In this document: positions 16,852 through 25,855 of the stretch, piece by piece | How the letters are laid out: the number at the start of each line of letters is the position of its first letter | How positions within the stretch are numbered: the stretch's first letter is position 1 | NCBI RefSeq assembly: GCF_004353895.1 | Contig: NZ_SMOG01000017.1 | Location: 1-32,445, forward strand | DNA: 32,445 bases | Reading direction: 5' to 3' | DNA from: Candidatus Syntrophosphaera thermopropionivorans | GTDB taxonomy: Bacteria; Cloacimonadota; Cloacimonadia; Cloacimonadales; Cloacimonadaceae | Translations under genes and position numbers: made by a program | The notes under the pieces: model-generated | What the model saw: only the letters and a program-made list of their open reading frames with translations | What the model was told of the DNA's origin: nothing | Databases searched by the model: none

Positions 16852-17319
16852 ATGGATAGAAAGGAACTTTACAATTTTGCCATAGCCCAGGAACAACGCT
16901 CTCAAAGGCTTTATCAGGGCTTAGCCAGAAGCTTTGGCGAGCCTGAAACCAATGCCTTTTTCACGGAATTGGTCGGTTTAGAAAAAGAGCATGAACTCAA
17001 ATTGAGAAGTGCTTTTAGCCAGGAATTCCCTGGTGAAGAGCCTGAACCTGAAACTCAGGAGATAAAAGAGATTCCATCTGTGGATTTAAAAGATCCCGCT
17101 CAACTTCTCCAGTTTGCTATAACTCGTGAGGAAGAGGCAGCTAAGAATTATTATTCTTTTGCAGAACAAACTGAACCAGTGGACATTAAGGAACTTTTGC
17201 TTCATTTAGCTAAAGAAGAAGAACAACACAAGACCTTGCTTCTGACCGAAATGCAAAGGATACTTGGTGCACTGGAATGGTTTGATCCCAGCGAGCTGGA
17301 TGGTTTTATGGATTTTTAA
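16852..17319 (+). CDS. Ferritin-like / rubrerythrin-type diiron protein (155 aa)
   Basis: Two similar helical hairpins each supply the classic diiron ligands. E14 with Y21 plus E44-x-x-H47 form the first, and E94 with Y101 plus E123-x-x-H126 the second. An acidic linker (about residues 60-80) joins them. There is no C-terminal rubredoxin domain, so it is a stand-alone diiron module, likely an iron-dependent peroxide or oxygen defence protein, fitting an anaerobe. AAGGAA precedes the ATG. It ends three bases before rarA, and the two are probably cotranscribed. Confidence 0.85.
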   Translation: MDRKELYNFAIAQEQRSQRLYQGLARSFGEPETNAFFTELVGLEKEHELKLRSAFSQEFPGEEPEPETQEIKEIPSVDLKDPAQLLQFAITREEEAAKNYYSFAEQTEPVDIKELLLHLAKEEEQHKTLLLTEMQRILGALEWFDPSELDGFMDF

Positions 17320-17322
17320 CCA

Positions 17323-18639
17323 ATGAATTCTGATCAGACGGATTTTCTGGAAGAAAAAGAAATTACGGATAGAAATGTCCCTTTAGCAGAGAAACTTCGT
17401 CCTCGTTCTCTGGATGAAGTTTTAGGACAACCTGCTCTAACTGCTCCTGATTCTCCACTGCGTAAGATGATAGAAAGTGATGAATATCAATCTTTCATTT
17501 TATGGGGTCCACCTGGCAGTGGAAAAACAACCATTGCCAGAATCATTGAAAACAGCACAAAACACCGCTTTGTTAGATTTAGTGCTGTCCTTTCCAGTAT
17601 AACAGATGTCAAAGCAGTAATGAAAGATGCTGATTATATGCATCGTCATCAAAATCAGACTACCATAGTCTTTATTGATGAGATACATCGTTTTAACAAA
17701 GCTCAACAGGATGCATTTCTTCCTTATGTAGAATCTGGTGCTATAGTACTTATAGGTGCCACCACAGAGAATCCTTCTTTTGAAGTGATTCCGGCTCTTC
17801 TTTCGCGGTGTCATACCTTTGTGCTTCAGATGCTTTCAGAGGAGGACTTAAAAACTATCATTCGCAAAGGATATGAGAGTTTAGGATTGGAAGAAGATGA
17901 AGATATAATAGGATGGCTGGCTCAACAAAGTTCGGGTGATGCTCGTAGAGCACTTAATCAGCTGGAACTTCTGGCACCTTATCTAAAAAAAGAACCACAT
18001 AAAGAGATAAAACAACTGGCAACTATCCTGGAAAAGAAGACTCTTTACTATGATAAGGACCGGGAAGAACACTATAACCTTATTTCTGCTTTACATAAAT
18101 CACTTAGAGGATCAGACCCTCAAGCAGGACTTTACTGGTTGGCAAGAATGCTGGAAGCGGGAGAAGATCCTCGCTATATAGTGCGAAGATTGATTCGCTT
18201 TGCCTCAGAAGATGTGGGATTAGCGGATCCTCAAGCGCTGGTTCAAGCTATTGCTGTAAAGGAAGCGGTTCTTTTTATTGGAATGCCTGAAGCGAGCACT
18301 GCTCTGGCTCAATTGGTAGTCTATCTTGCCACTGCTCCCAAAAGTAATTCTCTCTACACCGCTTATGAAGCTGCTGCTGAAGATGCCAGAAAAACCAGTC
18401 ATTATGGAGTTCCTTTCCATATTCGTAATGCTCCCACTAAACTTATGAAAGACCTTGGCTATGGAGCAGGTTATAAGTATGACCACGATTTTGACAATAA
18501 ATATGCATATCAAAAGTATTTTCCCGAGCAGATGGAAGAGAAAACCTATTATATCCCTGGAGAGTTTGGATTTGAAAAAGAGATAGCGAAAAGAATTCAG
18601 TGGTGGATAAAACTTAGACAAGAGAAGGATAAAAAGTAG
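17323..18639 (+). CDS. rarA: RarA/MgsA replication-associated recombination AAA+ ATPase (438 aa)
   Basis: A clamp-loader-like ATPase acting at stalled replication forks. Walker A is GPPGSGKTT (62-70), Walker B is FIDEIHR (117-123), and the sensor region reads 'GATTENPSFEVIPALLSRC'. The C-terminal half has the family's tetramerisation part ('KSLRGSDPQAGLYWLARMLEAGEDP', followed by 'RRLIRFASEDVGLADP'). Length is typical. The ATG at 17323 has no obvious ribosome binding site and may rely on coupling to the ferritin-like gene ending at 17319. Confidence 0.96.
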   Translation: MNSDQTDFLEEKEITDRNVPLAEKLRPRSLDEVLGQPALTAPDSPLRKMIESDEYQSFILWGPPGSGKTTIARIIENSTKHRFVRFSAVLSSITDVKAVMKDADYMHRHQNQTTIVFIDEIHRFNKAQQDAFLPYVESGAIVLIGATTENPSFEVIPALLSRCHTFVLQMLSEEDLKTIIRKGYESLGLEEDEDIIGWLAQQSSGDARRALNQLELLAPYLKKEPHKEIKQLATILEKKTLYYDKDREEHYNLISALHKSLRGSDPQAGLYWLARMLEAGEDPRYIVRRLIRFASEDVGLADPQALVQAIAVKEAVLFIGMPEASTALAQLVVYLATAPKSNSLYTAYEAAAEDARKTSHYGVPFHIRNAPTKLMKDLGYGAGYKYDHDFDNKYAYQKYFPEQMEEKTYYIPGEFGFEKEIAKRIQWWIKLRQEKDKK

Positions 18640-18812
18640 CAGTTTCCAAACCTCAAATTGGTGATAGTTAAACTATCTTTTGTAGGTGAGAGCAAACTTT
18701 CATTTTTTCAAAAGGTAAATCTTATTCAAACCATCTAAATATACTAATATTTGGAAGCATAATTGCTTCAATATCTATAACATTATACATTTTATGTTCG
18801 GAGAAAAGAGTA

Positions 18813-21698
18813 ATGAAGAAAAATAGAAAAATAACAAGATTCTTGATTTTACTGAGCCTTTTAATGATAGGATCAATACTCTATGGTAATATTACTAAAC
18901 CTTATAGTGTTAATCATATCTGGTCAGAATCGGATAAAGCTGATTCTTTAACTGGTTTTGATGTGCAAATGTATGAGCTCACTCTTTCCATAAATGAACA
19001 AACGCATTATATCAATGGAAATGTTTTAGCAACGGTTCTGGCGGAAGAAAATCTGAGCTATATTGAATATAATCTGGTAGGCTTGACGGTTAATAGTGTT
19101 CTGGTGAATAATATTCCTGCTGATTACACTCATAGTAATGGCATTATTCATATAAACCTGAATATTTCAGCTGGTTCTACTTTTACCACGCAGGTATTTT
19201 ATTCAGGCATTCCGCAATTGAGTTCTGATATTTATCATATTGGTATGATATTTACTGCGAACTCGGTTTTTACCATTTCAGATCCAGATGCAGCTCGTTA
19301 CTGGTGGCCCTGTTATGACCATCCCTGGGATAAAGCTATAATTAATCTAACTATTACTATCAGGAGTGACTGGAAAGTTGCCGCCAATGGATTGAGGACT
19401 AATATATTAGATAATGGAGATGGAACTTCTACTACCTACTGGATAGGTCAATATCCTATGACCACCTATCTGGTTTGTGTAACCTGCGGACCCTATGTGG
19501 AATTTGATCAATCAATGGAAGAACTTCCTATTATTAATTTTGTATTACCCAGTCAGTATAACAATGCTTTAATAACATTATCCCGGGTTCCGATGATGAT
19601 AGACTATTTTTCTCAGCTTTTTGGACCTTATCCCTTTGAGAAGTATGGTCATGCGGTAGTCAATATGAGCACTTACGGTGCTATGGAACATCAAACAATG
19701 ACTACTCTGGGGAATTATATTATTAATGGGACTCTTGCCTATGAAACGACCATAGCTCATGAACTGGCACATCAATGGTACGGAGATGCAGTTTCCTTTC
19801 TTACTTTCAAGGATGTATGGCTTTCTGAAGGTTTTGCTACCTATTCAGAACATCTCTGGAAAGACAAAACAGAGGGTTGGGAATCTGCCTGTAACTACAT
19901 AAGAACAGAATTTCATAATTATTATATAAATTGGGAAAATACAGAGGGACCTCACACTATTTATAATCCGAACTTTAATTCCTATTTTGCTCCACCCTCC
20001 TATGAAAAAGCAGCATCCGTGCTGCATATGTTGAGATTAACGATTGGAGATGCAAATTTCTTTTCCTTGCTCCAGAACTGGTATAACACCTATTGTTATG
20101 GGAATACAATAACCTCAGAATTTCAAGCTATGGCAGAACAAATAAGTGGACAGGATTTAGACCAATTCTTCCAGCAATGGATATATAGCCCTGGAATACC
20201 ATCCGTGGAATATAGTGTCTGGTTCAATAATGAGAGTAATTCACCCTTAAAGATAGTTGCAAAAACGATTTCTAATACGAGCACTCCTTTTTATCTTGAG
20301 GTACCATTCCGTCTAACTCAAGCAGGAATTTCAGATTCTTTGTTTGTGCAAGCTTCACCTGAAGGTTTTAACAATTATTTTAATATAACACTCGGGGCAG
20401 GATCAGTATTCAATCCTAACTATCATAATTGGACTCTTCTTCGTTCAATCACAGAAAAAAGACCGGTTCTGGTGGAATGTTTGCCTACCAATAATTCTGT
20501 GTTTCTTTCTTGGGAAAGTTTTCCAGGTAGTCCAGATTTGGGCTACCGGATTTATCGTCGTAATGTAGATAATGGCAGTGAGTGGATAGCTTTAAATTCA
20601 GAACCGCTATACAGCTTAAGTTTTATTGATAATACCGCTATTAATGGAACTTTATACCAATATGCTATATCTGCTATAGATAGTGAGGGTTGGAGCAGTT
20701 TACAATCTAATATAATGAGTGCAGTGCCCGTTCTATTTTCTTTTGCTCAGGATTTTTTGGTAGTGGATGAGACCCGAGATGGTAATGGGAGCAATATCAG
20801 TCCTGATGATGCGATGGTGGATAATTTTTATAATACAGCTTTAATTCCCATAGAATATGATTCTTGGGATGTAGCAAGTGAAGGTTTACCAAATTTAGCA
20901 ACTCTGGGTGGATATAAAGTAGTTCTCTGGCACGCTGATGATTTGGCAGAAAACTTACTGGTTGAGCATCAAAGTATTCTGGGAAGTTATATATTAGGGG
21001 GAGGGAAAGTTTTGATATCAGGCTGGAAAACAGCCATAGTTTTGACCGAAACTTTTCTTCAAAGATTTGCTGGTATTCCTCAGATTGTTTATGATAATGT
21101 TCCCTGTCTGATCAGTGCACAATCCAGTATCTATCCAGAACTTTGGGTAGATTCAAATAAGCTCATTCCTGCTTGGAATGGGATGCTGCCTTATATTTGC
21201 ACTTTTCCTGAGGCTGAACAGATAATTTATATTGCTAATATGAATCCAGCTATTCCTCATAATGGAAATTGTCTGGCTTTACGACATAGCTGTAATAATG
21301 GCGAATTGATATTACTGGGTTTTCCTCTTTATTATATGCAAGCAGAAGGAGTACGAGATTTTTTACAACTAATCATCCCTGAATTGATTAACACACCAGT
21401 AATAGATTCCACTATTCCTTCAGTGGTAGCTTCAATGAAAATTTATCCCAATCCTTTCCATAAAGATTGCCATATCCAGATTTCCTTAGCGGATAAGGGA
21501 TTAGCAAGTCTTTCGCTCTATAATCTTAAGGGTCAAAAAGTTAAAACCTTCTTCCAGGAAGCAAAGATGAAAGGAGATTATACTTTTAATTTTGACGGAA
21601 AAGATGATAATGGGAAAGTGCTTCCTTCGGGAATATATATACTGAGGTTGAAACAATCCGATAGAATTATAACCAGACGGATAAGCTATATAAAATAG
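18813..21698 (+). CDS. Exported M1-family aminopeptidase with C-terminal sorting domain (961 aa)
   Basis: A signal peptide covers about residues 1-25. The M1 gluzincin core follows, with zinc site H316-E-L-A-H320 and E339 in 'WLSEGFATYSE', and the exopeptidase-type motif GAMEH (289-293). The motif has His where GAMEN enzymes have Asn. A catalytic Tyr candidate lies in 'PPSYEKAASVLHML'. After the core come an FN3 module (about 550-640), a domain resembling GATase-1-like folds (about 650-860, 'LGGYKVVLWHADD', 'LGGGKVLISGWK') and a FlgD-like sorting domain (about 875-961, starting IYPNPF). It is probably secreted across the outer membrane to cleave peptides outside. GGAGAAAAGAG precedes the ATG. 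The 173 bases upstream hold no clear -35 box. It converges with the ECF operon, with only four bases between stops. Confidence 0.92.
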   Translation: MKKNRKITRFLILLSLLMIGSILYGNITKPYSVNHIWSESDKADSLTGFDVQMYELTLSINEQTHYINGNVLATVLAEENLSYIEYNLVGLTVNSVLVNNIPADYTHSNGIIHINLNISAGSTFTTQVFYSGIPQLSSDIYHIGMIFTANSVFTISDPDAARYWWPCYDHPWDKAIINLTITIRSDWKVAANGLRTNILDNGDGTSTTYWIGQYPMTTYLVCVTCGPYVEFDQSMEELPIINFVLPSQYNNALITLSRVPMMIDYFSQLFGPYPFEKYGHAVVNMSTYGAMEHQTMTTLGNYIINGTLAYETTIAHELAHQWYGDAVSFLTFKDVWLSEGFATYSEHLWKDKTEGWESACNYIRTEFHNYYINWENTEGPHTIYNPNFNSYFAPPSYEKAASVLHMLRLTIGDANFFSLLQNWYNTYCYGNTITSEFQAMAEQISGQDLDQFFQQWIYSPGIPSVEYSVWFNNESNSPLKIVAKTISNTSTPFYLEVPFRLTQAGISDSLFVQASPEGFNNYFNITLGAGSVFNPNYHNWTLLRSITEKRPVLVECLPTNNSVFLSWESFPGSPDLGYRIYRRNVDNGSEWIALNSEPLYSLSFIDNTAINGTLYQYAISAIDSEGWSSLQSNIMSAVPVLFSFAQDFLVVDETRDGNGSNISPDDAMVDNFYNTALIPIEYDSWDVASEGLPNLATLGGYKVVLWHADDLAENLLVEHQSILGSYILGGGKVLISGWKTAIVLTETFLQRFAGIPQIVYDNVPCLISAQSSIYPELWVDSNKLIPAWNGMLPYICTFPEAEQIIYIANMNPAIPHNGNCLALRHSCNNGELILLGFPLYYMQAEGVRDFLQLIIPELINTPVIDSTIPSVVASMKIYPNPFHKDCHIQISLADKGLASLSLYNLKGQKVKTFFQEAKMKGDYTFNFDGKDDNGKVLPSGIYILRLKQSDRIITRRISYIK

Positions 21699-21702
21699 TG
21701 TT

Positions 21703-22431
21703 TCAAGCTAATATTGAAAATAGATATACAAGTGTGATGATAATAATAGATAGGTAAAGCATAAAGTCATAGAGAGAGAAATTATTCTGCAGTAGATGAG
21801 TATGTTTTCTAGTAGAGCGAAATCCTCTCAAGTCTAATGCAATAGCCTGAATTTCGCTGCGTGAAAGCACATCCGCCAGAACACTGAGAGATATATAACG
21901 ATATATGGTTAGTTGTGATTTCAATGGTAGTTTCCTCAAATTTATTCCTCTGAACTTAACCAGTTGTAAAGAATGCTGAATATGTTCTCCAGCAGAAGGG
22001 ATAATATGAATAGTATAAAAAATCATAAAGGCAAATTCTTCGGGAAGATGAAGAGTGTTAAAGGCAATATCAAAATCTTCATAAGTCAAACGCAAAAGTA
22101 TCTGAGCGGAGAAAAATAGAATCAGTAACCGAAGATTTACCGCAATACCACGATGTAGACCTACAGAGTATATAGCATACCAGGATTTTCCCCAGAGTAA
22201 CTCTCCTTTTTTAGTAAAGAGCAATTGTATTACCAGAATAGCGAGGAAAAGGGGAATCATTTTTCTTACTTGCTTCCACCAGAGCCGAAAATTAAAACCA
22301 GTAAGTAATCCCCGGAAAATAGCACAAAGTAAAAAAGCAAGAGTTAACCAAGGTAATTGAGGGACAAAAATAGCAGCGGTACTGAACCACAGAGCAGCGA
22401 TAATAAAACTTAGAGGATGGAGTTTATTCAT
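21703..22431 (-). CDS. ecfT: ECF transporter T component, CbiQ/EcfT type (242 aa)
   Basis: This is the membrane subunit that couples the two ATPases to the substrate-binding S component. About five hydrophobic segments are visible. The cytoplasmic coupling region holds 'LQLVKFRGI' and the better conserved 'EIQAIALDLRGFRS', typical of EcfT coupling helices. It is the last gene of the operon. Its ATG overlaps the stop of the upstream ATPase by four bases, so the two are coupled. Confidence 0.9.
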   Translation of the reverse strand: MNKLHPLSFIIAALWFSTAAIFVPQLPWLTLAFLLCAIFRGLLTGFNFRLWWKQVRKMIPLFLAILVIQLLFTKKGELLWGKSWYAIYSVGLHRGIAVNLRLLILFFSAQILLRLTYEDFDIAFNTLHLPEEFAFMIFYTIHIIPSAGEHIQHSLQLVKFRGINLRKLPLKSQLTIYRYISLSVLADVLSRSEIQAIALDLRGFRSTRKHTHLLQNNFSLYDFMLYLSIIIITLVYLFSILA

Positions 22432-23072
22432 TTTATCTGGGTTAATCTTCCTTTTTCCAGAAGAATAATGCGATTAAAAAGATTTTCAGTTAGAACCGGG
22501 TCGTGACTCACAATGAGATATCCTCTTTCATTTTTGTTCAAGCAGCGTTCTACAAAATCTTTTTTATGTTTTGCATCTAAACCTGCAGTAGGTTCATCCA
22601 GTAGCCAGAATCTATCCTGTAATAAAGGCAACCATAAGAGTGAAAAAGCTCTTAATTCACCACCAGAAAGGCGAGCATAAGGTGTGTCATATTTAGCAAT
22701 TAAATCGGAGTCTACGAAAAAAAGACTTTGCTCGGTAAATATGTCTGGTAAAGCCAGATGCCATAGTTCCCAGTCATTACGAGGAACTAAACCAAAGAGG
22801 TCCATTCTGGCATTTTGCCTGGAATATAAAACTTCATTGTACCTATCTGGAGTCAATTCCTGAACGGAAATATCATTCAAGGTGATATTTCCCTGTTGAG
22901 GAGTTAACAGTCCCATTAAAAGAGCTAAAAGGGTGCTTTTGCCGCTACCATTTGCTCCATAAAGTAAAATTTTATCGTCCTGTTTAATTTCAAAGGAGAA
23001 ATCCTGGAATAGTGGTGGATTTTTAGGGTAGGCGAAGGTGATATTGTTTATTTGAAAGAGAGTGGAATTCAT
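22428..23072 (-). CDS. ecfA: ECF transporter ATPase (214 aa)
   Basis: An ABC ATPase with Walker A GANGSGKST (39-47), a Q-loop region 'LYSRQNARMDLFGL', signature LSGGE and Walker B 'WLLDEPTAGLD'. The D-loop and a switch His (IVSHDP) are present. It is shorter than classic EcfA (about 270-280 aa), lacking a C-terminal extension. It overlaps both neighbours by four bases. It pairs with the other ATPase as the heterodimeric motor. Confidence 0.93.
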   Translation of the reverse strand: MNSTLFQINNITFAYPKNPPLFQDFSFEIKQDDKILLYGANGSGKSTLLALLMGLLTPQQGNITLNDISVQELTPDRYNEVLYSRQNARMDLFGLVPRNDWELWHLALPDIFTEQSLFFVDSDLIAKYDTPYARLSGGELRAFSLLWLPLLQDRFWLLDEPTAGLDAKHKKDFVERCLNKNERGYLIVSHDPVLTENLFNRIILLEKGRLTQIK

Positions 23073-23716
23073 TTACTTAAATCCAGAATTTGATTTGCCA
23101 GTGAACCTAAGTCCGGATTATGCTCTACCATAATGACCATTTTCCCATTAGATAGAAGGTTTTTAAGCCATTTTTTGACCTTAAGTATAGATTCACCACT
23201 TAAAGCAGAGGTGGGTTCATCCAGTAGATATAAAGGTGTGTCCTGAGCGGAACAAAAAGCCAGTACTAAGAGTTTTTTTTGTCCCAGCGACAATTTTCCA
23301 GGTTCAGTTTCCCAGAAATCCTGCAAACCGAAATCTTCTGTGGCTCGGATGATTCTTTCCTTCATTTCTTTAATAGTTAAGCCCGCATTTTCCAGAGCAA
23401 AAAAAAGTTCTTTTTCCACTCTAGGGAAGAAGATTTGATTGTCAGGGTCACTCATTTGATAGGCAAGATAGCGGAATCTCTCATTTATAGGGATAGGATT
23501 GAGGTCAAGGTCATTTAATATGATGTCTCCCTTAAATTCAGCTTTTATACGCTGAGGGATTATCCCACTAATGCAATTTAAGAGGCTGGTTTTCCCACAA
23601 CCATTTGGACCTGTTAACCAGAGCAATTCACCATCCTTTAGCTCAAAAGTTAAGTTTTTAAATATTGGTTCTGATTGCCCTGGATAACATAAATATAGGT
23701 TCTGGACTTTCAACAT
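23069..23716 (-). CDS. ecfA: ECF transporter ATPase, second subunit (215 aa)
   Basis: Walker A is GPNGCGKTS (36-44). The Q-loop 'YQMSDPDNQIFFPRVEKEL' is typical of ECF ATPases. The signature is LSLGQ rather than LSGGQ, Walker B is 'LYLLDEPTSAL', and the switch His is in 'MVEHNP'. The altered signature suggests one asymmetric ATP site, as is common in heterodimeric ABC motors. No good ribosome binding site precedes the ATG. The gene starts 78 bases after the exported protein, the only real gap in this operon. Confidence 0.92.
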   Translation of the reverse strand: MLKVQNLYLCYPGQSEPIFKNLTFELKDGELLWLTGPNGCGKTSLLNCISGIIPQRIKAEFKGDIILNDLDLNPIPINERFRYLAYQMSDPDNQIFFPRVEKELFFALENAGLTIKEMKERIIRATEDFGLQDFWETEPGKLSLGQKKLLVLAFCSAQDTPLYLLDEPTSALSGESILKVKKWLKNLLSNGKMVIMVEHNPDLGSLANQILDLSK

Positions 23717-23794
23717 AATGAAAAGGCTTTGATAAAGTTCAAAGATGGAAGTTTTGGACTTTAATAAAAATTAAAGGGGAAACGAAGGTATTGA

Positions 23795-24718
23795 TTATGG
23801 TATCAATTCAAAAGAGGTGATATTAGCTAATTTATCCGGATAAGCGAGAACTTCACTTAGCGGGATTTTTTCTTCTTTTCCACCTATATTTACAATGAAC
23901 TGCACATCAGGACTGAGTTTCCAATCCATAATGCGGTTTAAGGTGATGAGAGCATCCAGATTTTCACTTTTGATGAGTGCCCAATCATCAATTTGAAGGT
24001 AGATAATGTCTTTTAGCCACATCCCATCAGGAATATGAGGACTTTTCAGATTGAATCCATAATCGGTTAATTCAATTATAGCATCTTTTAAATGGCGTGG
24101 ATATTCCAGAGAACATTTTATACCATCAGAACTATAAAGCACCACACTATGTGTATCATTTCTAGCGGATAGGGGTAATAAATCGGCAAAGTAATAACCC
24201 TTAATATCGGAAAAAGGAGGTGGATTTTCAATTAAAGTTTCCTGTTTAAGGCGTTTATCTAAAAACTCAAAGCGGGCGGGCAATTTTAAAGGAGAAAAAT
24301 CTTCCAGGACTACTCTATTCAGACCACGAATCCATTTCATATCTCTAAGCTGAGGGAAAATCAAACGAATACCATTTTCAGGTAAGACTTGACCATTTTG
24401 AGTGAAAGCGAGCCAGCATTCTAAGGAATCAAATTCCGCTTTGCTAAAACTTACCATATAGTTATCTGCCGATTCAAACCGAATAATTTTATAGGGAATC
24501 TTGATATTATCATTGAACCAGTGATTAAAACGAAAGCCAGTCCAGATATCTTCCTGAATTTCTCCACTTTTAACCCTGGTAGTAGTAAAGGTCTCCCGAG
24601 GGATTTTTGCTAATTCAGTATAAGAATAGATTAAAGAATCACCTTGAGGACCGGTAATGATAATAGCGCTTAAAATTGATATGGTCATGAAAGGTAAAAA
24701 GAGAAAGAATTTTTTCAT
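23795..24718 (-). CDS. Exported protein with sulfite-oxidase-fold-like repeats, linked to ECF transporter (307 aa)
   Basis: A signal peptide is clear (KKFFLFLPFMTISILSA). The mature part begins 'IITGPQGDSLIYSYTELAKIP'. Then come 'WTGFRFNHWFND' and 'YMVSFSKAEFD', the rhythm of the molybdopterin-oxidoreductase (sulfite oxidase) core ('sl.dl..lp...', 'w.Gv.l.dlL', 'dgy...f...e'). A second, weaker copy lies at about 170-260 ('DIKGYYFADLLP', 'VVLYSSDGIKCSL'). I see no cofactor-binding Cys. It may therefore be a non-catalytic binding protein of that fold feeding the ECF S component, whose stop overlaps its start by four bases. The fold call is pattern-based and uncertain. Confidence 0.55.
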   Translation of the reverse strand: MKKFFLFLPFMTISILSAIIITGPQGDSLIYSYTELAKIPRETFTTTRVKSGEIQEDIWTGFRFNHWFNDNIKIPYKIIRFESADNYMVSFSKAEFDSLECWLAFTQNGQVLPENGIRLIFPQLRDMKWIRGLNRVVLEDFSPLKLPARFEFLDKRLKQETLIENPPPFSDIKGYYFADLLPLSARNDTHSVVLYSSDGIKCSLEYPRHLKDAIIELTDYGFNLKSPHIPDGMWLKDIIYLQIDDWALIKSENLDALITLNRIMDWKLSPDVQFIVNIGGKEEKIPLSEVLAYPDKLANITSFELIP

Positions 24719-25257
24719 TGTACCAACTCATAATGTTTTATAGTTTTATAAATAGCCCAGGAAATCCAGCCACCTATTATCCCAGAAATCATAGACATAC
24801 CTTCAATAATCAGGATGAAAGGTAGAGGATGATGAAACACGAAAATAGCTACAATTAATGCTCCAGCCATATTGGCAAGAGCACAAAGTAGCATTTGACC
24901 CCAGATTCTTTCTGGATGAGGTATAGCCAGATAGACTAAATCTACTAATAATCCGGGGAAAGTATAACTAACCAGACTGAGAAGACCTTGATTTCCTCTT
25001 ATTCCAATGACCATAATTACCAGTGCTTGCAGAAGTCCATAAACTATACCAGTGCCAAATTTATCTACTATCAATACAGCCAGGACCATCCATAACATAT
25101 ATAATCCACCAGTAAAAGAGCCACCTGGAATCATTAAAGGAGAGGTAATCATCTTAGAAAGAGGTGAAACAAGAGGTTTAATAGCTAAACCTATACCGGC
25201 TAATCCAGCAATAATTATCAGGTCACGAGTGGTAAAAGTGCGGAAAACTTTACTCAT
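24715..25257 (-). CDS. ECF transporter S component, YkoE-like, substrate unknown (180 aa)
   Basis: A small polytopic protein with about five to six membrane segments. It opens 'FTTRDLIIIAGLAGIGLAIKP' and continues 'ITSPLMIPGGSFTGGLYMLWMVLA'. This is the style of ECF S components, and I find it closest to the thiamine-precursor YkoE group. It would bind a vitamin or small metabolite in the inner membrane and dock on the T component and ATPases encoded downstream. Its start overlaps the deaminase stop by one base. Substrate cannot be read from the sequence, and no riboswitch precedes the operon. Confidence 0.75.
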   Translation of the reverse strand: MSKVFRTFTTRDLIIIAGLAGIGLAIKPLVSPLSKMITSPLMIPGGSFTGGLYMLWMVLAVLIVDKFGTGIVYGLLQALVIMVIGIRGNQGLLSLVSYTFPGLLVDLVYLAIPHPERIWGQMLLCALANMAGALIVAIFVFHHPLPFILIIEGMSMISGIIGGWISWAIYKTIKHYELVQ

Positions 25258-25733
25258 CAGATTAATTTTTTCATTTTACCGGTTTGGGGATTGTAAAGAA
25301 TCAATTCTACTCCTGCTTCAGCTAAAAGTTTTTCGGCTAATTCATCAGGATATTTTTCAGCTACATAAACCGTCTGAATCTCAGCATTGATTATCATCTT
25401 AGCACAGATACTACAGGGTTGGTGAGTGCAATAAAGAGTGGCACCTCTGGCACTGGAACCATTTAATCCAGCTTGAATAATAGCATTTTGTTCAGCATGT
25501 AATCCGCGACAGAGCTCATGCATCTGTCCAGAAGGCACATTATTTTTTTTTCGTAGACAACCTACTTCAGCACAATGCCTAACTCCTTTGGGACTTCCAT
25601 TATAGCCAGTGGAAAGAATCTGATTATCTTTCACCAGAACAGCACCGACCTGTCTTCGCAGGCAGGTGCTTCTGGTAGAAGCTAAAAAAGCCATTTGCAT
25701 AAAATACTGTTGCCAGGAGGGTCTTTTTTCCAT
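25257..25733 (-). CDS. dCMP deaminase, ComEB/dCMP-type cytidine deaminase family (158 aa)
   Basis: It converts dCMP to dUMP as a supply for thymidylate synthesis. The catalytic zinc motif is H79-A-E81 with P106-C107-x-x-C110. Additional Cys and His residues (C24, H53, C54, C59, C75) fit the second structural zinc site of this family. 'GYNGSPKG' forms the nucleotide-binding loop. Length is typical. It is the first gene of the ECF operon, behind a TTGACA box at 25793-25788. Its presence with the transporter may be simple cotranscription, not a functional link. Confidence 0.94.
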   Translation of the reverse strand: MEKRPSWQQYFMQMAFLASTRSTCLRRQVGAVLVKDNQILSTGYNGSPKGVRHCAEVGCLRKKNNVPSGQMHELCRGLHAEQNAIIQAGLNGSSARGATLYCTHQPCSICAKMIINAEIQTVYVAEKYPDELAEKLLAEAGVELILYNPQTGKMKKLI

Positions 25734-25787
25734 CTCAATAACCTGATATTAGTTAAATATAGATTTACTTTATAACTCAGCTAATTT

Positions 25788-25793
25788 TGTCAA
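25788..25793 (-). promoter_or_regulatory. -35 box (TTGACA) of the deaminase/ECF operon
   Basis: Exact TTGACA on the minus strand, about 55 bases from the ATG at 25733. It is part of a 10-bp inverted repeat (tgtcaagaaa at 25788-25797, tttcttgaca at 25826-25835). No good -10 is seen at 17-19 bases; a TATAAA lies at 13. Confidence 0.45.
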
Positions 25794-25829
25794 GAAAGAA
25801 GGGAGCAACTTTAATTTAAATGATTTTTC

Positions 25830-25835
25830 TTGACA
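25830..25835 (+). promoter_or_regulatory. -35 box (TTGACA) of the glycan operon
   Basis: Mirror partner of the divergent box. A TATGAT (25855-25860) follows at 19 bases and would overlap the annotated ATG at 25856. That hints the next gene really starts downstream, at the ATG at 25889, or is read from a very short leader. Confidence 0.45.
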
Positions 25836-25855
25836 TAAGCTAAAATTCCTTTTTT

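Noticed and set aside
21701-21719. Small hairpin between convergent stops of the peptidase and ecfT
   Set aside because: The 6-bp A/T-rich stem (tttcaa/ttgaaa) has no T tract and overlaps the ecfT stop codon, so it is not a credible terminator.
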